The notes below the pieces were generated by a model that was given only the letters and a program-made list of their open reading frames with translations, searched no databases and was not told the origin of the DNA. DNA of 7,254 nt from assembly GCA_900766165.1 (NCBI GenBank), contig CAAFUK010000096.1:1-7254 (forward strand), written 5' to 3'. This DNA is from an uncultured Collinsella sp. (lineage in GTDB: Bacteria; Actinomycetota; Coriobacteriia; Coriobacteriales; Coriobacteriaceae). Each line of letters opens with the position of its first letter. Within the stretch, counting starts at the first letter, position 1. This document shows, in pieces, positions 6,531-7,254 of this stretch. Position numbers and translations under genes: made by a program.

Positions 6531-6929
6531 ATGGCGCAATCTCAGAACAGCACGGTCGATCTGGCAACGCCGGCAACCTGCCTGATGGGGCTTACCAGCC
6601 ACGGTAACGTGATGGTGGGCAATAAGGCGTTCGAGTATTACAACGAGCGCAATCCCGAGGATTATATTCAAATCCCGTGGGACGAGGTCGACTATATTGC
6701 CGCCGAGGTTTTACGCGGCACCAAGAAGATCACGCGTTTTGCCATCTTCACCAAGGACAACGGTCACTTTACGTTTTCGACGCGCGACGACAAAGAGACG
6801 TTGCGCGCGGTCCGCAAGTACGTCGACGAGGATAAGCTCGTGCGTTCGCCCGACTTTATCGATGTGACGGCCAAGGGCGCCAAGAGCATCCCCTCCGTTA
6901 TCAAAAACCTCTTCCACAAAGGCAACTAG
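6531..6929 (+). CDS. manO: DUF956 family protein, ManO-type companion of the mannose PTS
   Basis: This soluble 132-residue protein belongs to the DUF956/ManO family, found almost always beside Man-PTS operons in Firmicutes and thought to have a regulatory or accessory role. Its biochemical function is not established. Visible signatures are KAFEYYNERN at 32-41, IQIPWDEVDY at 46-55 and a beta-rich stretch FAIFTKDNGHFTF at 70-82. A lysine-containing amphipathic tail follows. There is no signal peptide or membrane span. The start at ATG 6531 is supported by GGAGGG at 6515-6520 and by the usual family N-terminus. The frame stays open upstream to GTG 6480, but that start would lie inside the terminator hairpin. 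The Shine-Dalgarno sequence directly follows the terminator's T-tract, so expression depends on read-through or on the overlapping promoter. Confidence 0.9.
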   Translation: MAQSQNSTVDLATPATCLMGLTSHGNVMVGNKAFEYYNERNPEDYIQIPWDEVDYIAAEVLRGTKKITRFAIFTKDNGHFTFSTRDDKETLRAVRKYVDEDKLVRSPDFIDVTAKGAKSIPSVIKNLFHKGN

Positions 6930-6950
6930 TCATTAAAGAGCGCCCCCCAA

Positions 6951-7165
6951 GTGGGACGCAGTTTCCCATGGGGCTCGATCGGGAAAGTGCATCCCAGTTC
7001 GAGCGCTGATTCCGGGATGTAGTTTCCGGAACGGGGTCGTTTGGGAACCTGTGTCCCGTTTCGAGCCGAAATTCTGGGACACAGTTTCCAGCGAGGTCCC
7101 ATTGGGAAAGTTTGACCCAGAATTTGCCTGGATAGTGGGACACACTTTCCGGAGGGCTGTTCCAC
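6951..7165. repeat. Array of alternating inverted 16-base arms (three full palindromic units plus a partial one)
   Basis: Seven copies of an arm close to TGGGACACAGTTTCCC occur in alternating orientation. Forward copies start at 6952, 7013, 7075 and 7136; reverse copies start at 6981, 7043 and 7104. Start-to-start intervals are 29-32 bases, and each forward/reverse pair forms a unit repeated every 61-62 bases. Arm 1 forward and reverse match at 14 of 16 positions after reverse complementing. Bases between units 1-2 and 2-3 share TTCGAGC. The last forward arm has only a shorter partner: GTGGGACA at 7135-7142 can pair with TGTTCCAC at 7158-7165. The array lies between the ManO stop codon and a tRNA gene. 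It could be a REP/BIME-like element family, a transcription terminator cluster or a protein-binding array. Confidence 0.88.
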
Positions 7166-7212
7166 CGCAACTTCGAAGAGTGGCTATACGCTGTATTACA
7201 ACGGCGTAAATC

Positions 7213-7221
7213 TGCTACACT
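7213..7221 (+). promoter_or_regulatory. Candidate extended -10 promoter element for the tRNA gene
   Basis: TGC followed by TACACT at 7216-7221 forms an extended -10 element. It would place the start of transcription about 7228, a few bases before the tRNA. No strong -35 is visible at 17-18 bases upstream, as is common when a TGN extension is present. Confidence 0.5.
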
Positions 7222-7231
7222 AGTACAACAT

Positions 7232-7254
7232 GCCTCCGTAGCTCAGAGGATAGA
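7232..7254 (+). tRNA. 5' part of a tRNA gene, probably tRNA-Arg, cut by the window end
   Basis: GCCTCCG (7232-7238) is the acceptor 5' strand, T7239 and A7240 are positions 8 and 9, and GCTC (7241-7244) begins the D stem. It is followed by the D-loop AGAGGATAGA, in which GG and the following A fit G18, G19 and the start of the closing stem. This D-arm pattern and the GCCTCCG acceptor resemble actinobacterial tRNA-Arg genes. The anticodon lies outside the window, so the amino acid is an inference. Confidence 0.85.

Noticed and set aside
6951..7165. CRISPR array
   Set aside because: The repeated arms alternate in orientation, the intervals are only about 14 bases and partly similar, and no cas gene is present.
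6901..7170. Several overlapping minus-strand open frames of 70-89 codons with repeating peptide motifs
   Set aside because: The apparent peptide repeats simply translate the palindromic DNA array. Three overlapping frames are open at once, as expected for repeat DNA rather than a gene.

Overview
The window is GC-rich and codes on the plus strand throughout. It looks like part of a chromosome from a gut Coriobacteriia member, most likely Collinsella or a close relative. That assignment is an inference. It rests on GC-rich codon use combined with anaerobe-type Fe-S/flavin enzymes, a Firmicutes-like mannose PTS, and -10 elements of the form TACACT/TATACT. No taxonomic search was possible.

Positions 1-3309 hold a two-gene unit. 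The first gene encodes a 925-residue Fe-S flavoprotein. It has an N-terminal cysteine-rich Fe-S module with one ferredoxin-type cluster, a central NADPH-dependent glutamate-synthase-small-subunit (GltD/NfnB-like) module, and a C-terminal ferredoxin cluster. The second gene, 38 bases downstream, encodes a HypA-type nickel metallochaperone with an unusual acidic tail. The pairing suggests hydrogenase or other redox metabolism, but no hydrogenase subunit lies in the window.

Positions 3310-3646 are a 337-base, AT-richer non-coding stretch. It contains a long imperfect hairpin, repeated short motifs and candidate -10 elements upstream of a PTS operon.

Positions 3647-6410 encode a complete mannose-family PTS permease: a fused IIAB, then IIC, then IID, separated by 18 and 16 bases, each with a strong Shine-Dalgarno sequence. 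IIA would take phosphate from HPr on His9 and pass it to His175 of IIB. The IIC/IID membrane complex imports a hexose (glucose, mannose or glucosamine type), which IIB phosphorylates. A strong intrinsic terminator follows IID. A candidate promoter overlaps that terminator and could drive the next gene, which encodes a DUF956/ManO protein, a regular companion of this PTS class.

Positions 6930-7231 are non-coding. They hold an array of seven 16-base arms in alternating orientation, spaced about 31 bases apart, followed by a probable tRNA promoter. The window ends 23 bases into a tRNA gene, probably tRNA-Arg.
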